A stretch of 15,536 nt of DNA. Source: Comamonadaceae bacterium UBA2334 (GTDB lineage Bacteria > Pseudomonadota > Gammaproteobacteria > Burkholderiales > Burkholderiaceae_C). Made by a program: the position numbers and the translations under genes. Positions 14,997 to 15,536 of this stretch are shown in pieces. The notes below the pieces were generated by a model that ran no database searches, had not been told where the DNA came from, and saw only the letters and a program-made list of their open reading frames with translations. Position 1 is the stretch's first letter. Each line of letters begins with the position of its first letter. The stretch covers positions 12,146-27,681 of the forward strand of contig DDUQ01000013.1 in the NCBI GenBank assembly GCA_002344885.1, in the 5' to 3' direction.

Positions 14997-15536
14997 TCAA
15001 GCCGCCCGAACGCAGTCCGCAAAATAGGTTTTCCGCCCGTCGTCACCCACCACCTCGACCAGTCCGTGAATATCGGTCTCGAAGCCGGGGCACTGGACGT
15101 TGAATTCTCGGGCGAACTTCAGGTAGTCCACGATCTTCTTGTTGAACACCTCGCCCGGAATCAGCAAGGGAATGCCGGGCGGGTACGGCGTGATGAGGCT
15201 GGTCGCCACGCGGCCTTCAAGCTCGTCGATCGCCACGCGTTCCGTGGTCCGGTGCGCGATGTGCGCAAACGCGTCGCTGGGTTTCATCGCGGGTGTCAGT
15301 TCGCTCAGGTACATGTCGGTGGTCAACCGCGCGATGTCGTACTTCGCATACAACTGGTGCACGTGCTGGCACAGGTCGCGCAGCCCCATCTGCTCGTAAC
15401 GGGGGTGCTTCTGGCAGAACTCAGGCAGGATGCGCCACATCGGCTGGTTCTTGGCGTAGTCGTCCTTGAACTGTTGCAGGGCAGTCAGCAGCGTGTTCCA
15501 GCGGCCCTTGGTGATGCCGATGGTGAACATGATGAA
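14997..15536 (-). CDS. PLP-dependent Orn/Lys/Arg decarboxylase, C-terminal part (cut by window edge)
   Basis: Only the last 179 residues are present; the frame continues past the right edge. The segment contains the family's C-terminal domain. MFTIGITKGRWNTL is near its start, and PRYEQMGLRDLCQHVH leads to the conserved ITPYPPGIPLLIPGE block just before the terminal strands. Full-length members of this fold-type I aminotransferase-like family (biosynthetic or acid-inducible arginine, lysine and ornithine decarboxylases) are about 700-780 residues. The PLP lysine and the substrate-determining residues lie outside the window, so the amino acid used cannot be told. Its stop is 66 bp from the end of the ligase gene, which is convergent; no clear intrinsic terminator was seen between them. 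Confidence 0.93.
   Translation of the reverse strand, partial: FIMFTIGITKGRWNTLLTALQQFKDDYAKNQPMWRILPEFCQKHPRYEQMGLRDLCQHVHQLYAKYDIARLTTDMYLSELTPAMKPSDAFAHIAHRTTERVAIDELEGRVATSLITPYPPGIPLLIPGEVFNKKIVDYLKFAREFNVQCPGFETDIHGLVEVVGDDGRKTYFADCVRAA

Overview
The window reads as ordinary chromosome of a high-GC betaproteobacterium, most likely Burkholderiales of the Comamonadaceae type. This rests on the gene order rimP-nusA-infB-rbfA-truB-typA, the protein sequences, and the roughly 60-65% GC coding bias. The genus cannot be fixed from the sequence. All genes lie on the minus strand except one DNA ligase gene, so the minus-strand genes are read from high to low coordinates.

Region 1 (1-6947) is the translation/transcription operon, in transcription order: rimP (30S maturation), nusA (elongation, termination and antitermination factor), infB (IF2), rbfA (30S maturation), truB (tRNA pseudouridine-55 synthase) and the 5' end of typA/bipA (ribosome-associated GTPase, cut by the window edge). 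Spacings are 2-50 bp, as in one transcript. Just upstream of rimP is a well-formed sigma70-type promoter (6919-6947). A Rho-independent terminator begins about a dozen bases after its predicted start point (6872-6899), and a perfect 9-bp long-range inverted repeat encloses that terminator (6839-6847 with 6899-6907). This looks like an attenuating leader RNA controlling the whole operon.

Region 2 (6977-14041) carries two membrane proteins of unknown function (DUF2788-like and DUF2189-like). It also carries a complete YejABEF-type oligopeptide ABC importer: yejA (periplasmic binding protein), yejB and yejE (permeases) and yejF (fused double ATPase). yejE and yejF overlap by 4 bp, and the DUF2189 gene follows yejF after 6 bp. 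yejA is separated from yejBEF by a 133-bp AT-rich gap that holds a possible internal promoter.

Region 3 (13883-15536) begins with a divergent AT-rich intergenic region. It continues with a plus-strand, signal-peptide-bearing ATP-dependent DNA ligase (LigE type, predicted periplasmic) and the C-terminal part of a convergent PLP-dependent Orn/Lys/Arg decarboxylase.

Three AT-rich islands (about 27-34% GC) share a common layout: TAGC, then 30-31 bases, then a CAT-rich block ending in CAAA. They lie inside truB, between yejA and yejB, and upstream of yejA, and appear to be degenerate copies of one short dispersed repeat. I found no CRISPR array, phage, insertion sequence, tRNA, rRNA or defence locus. 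The observations most worth following up are the structured rimP leader and the dispersed repeat, one copy of which is read as part of truB.
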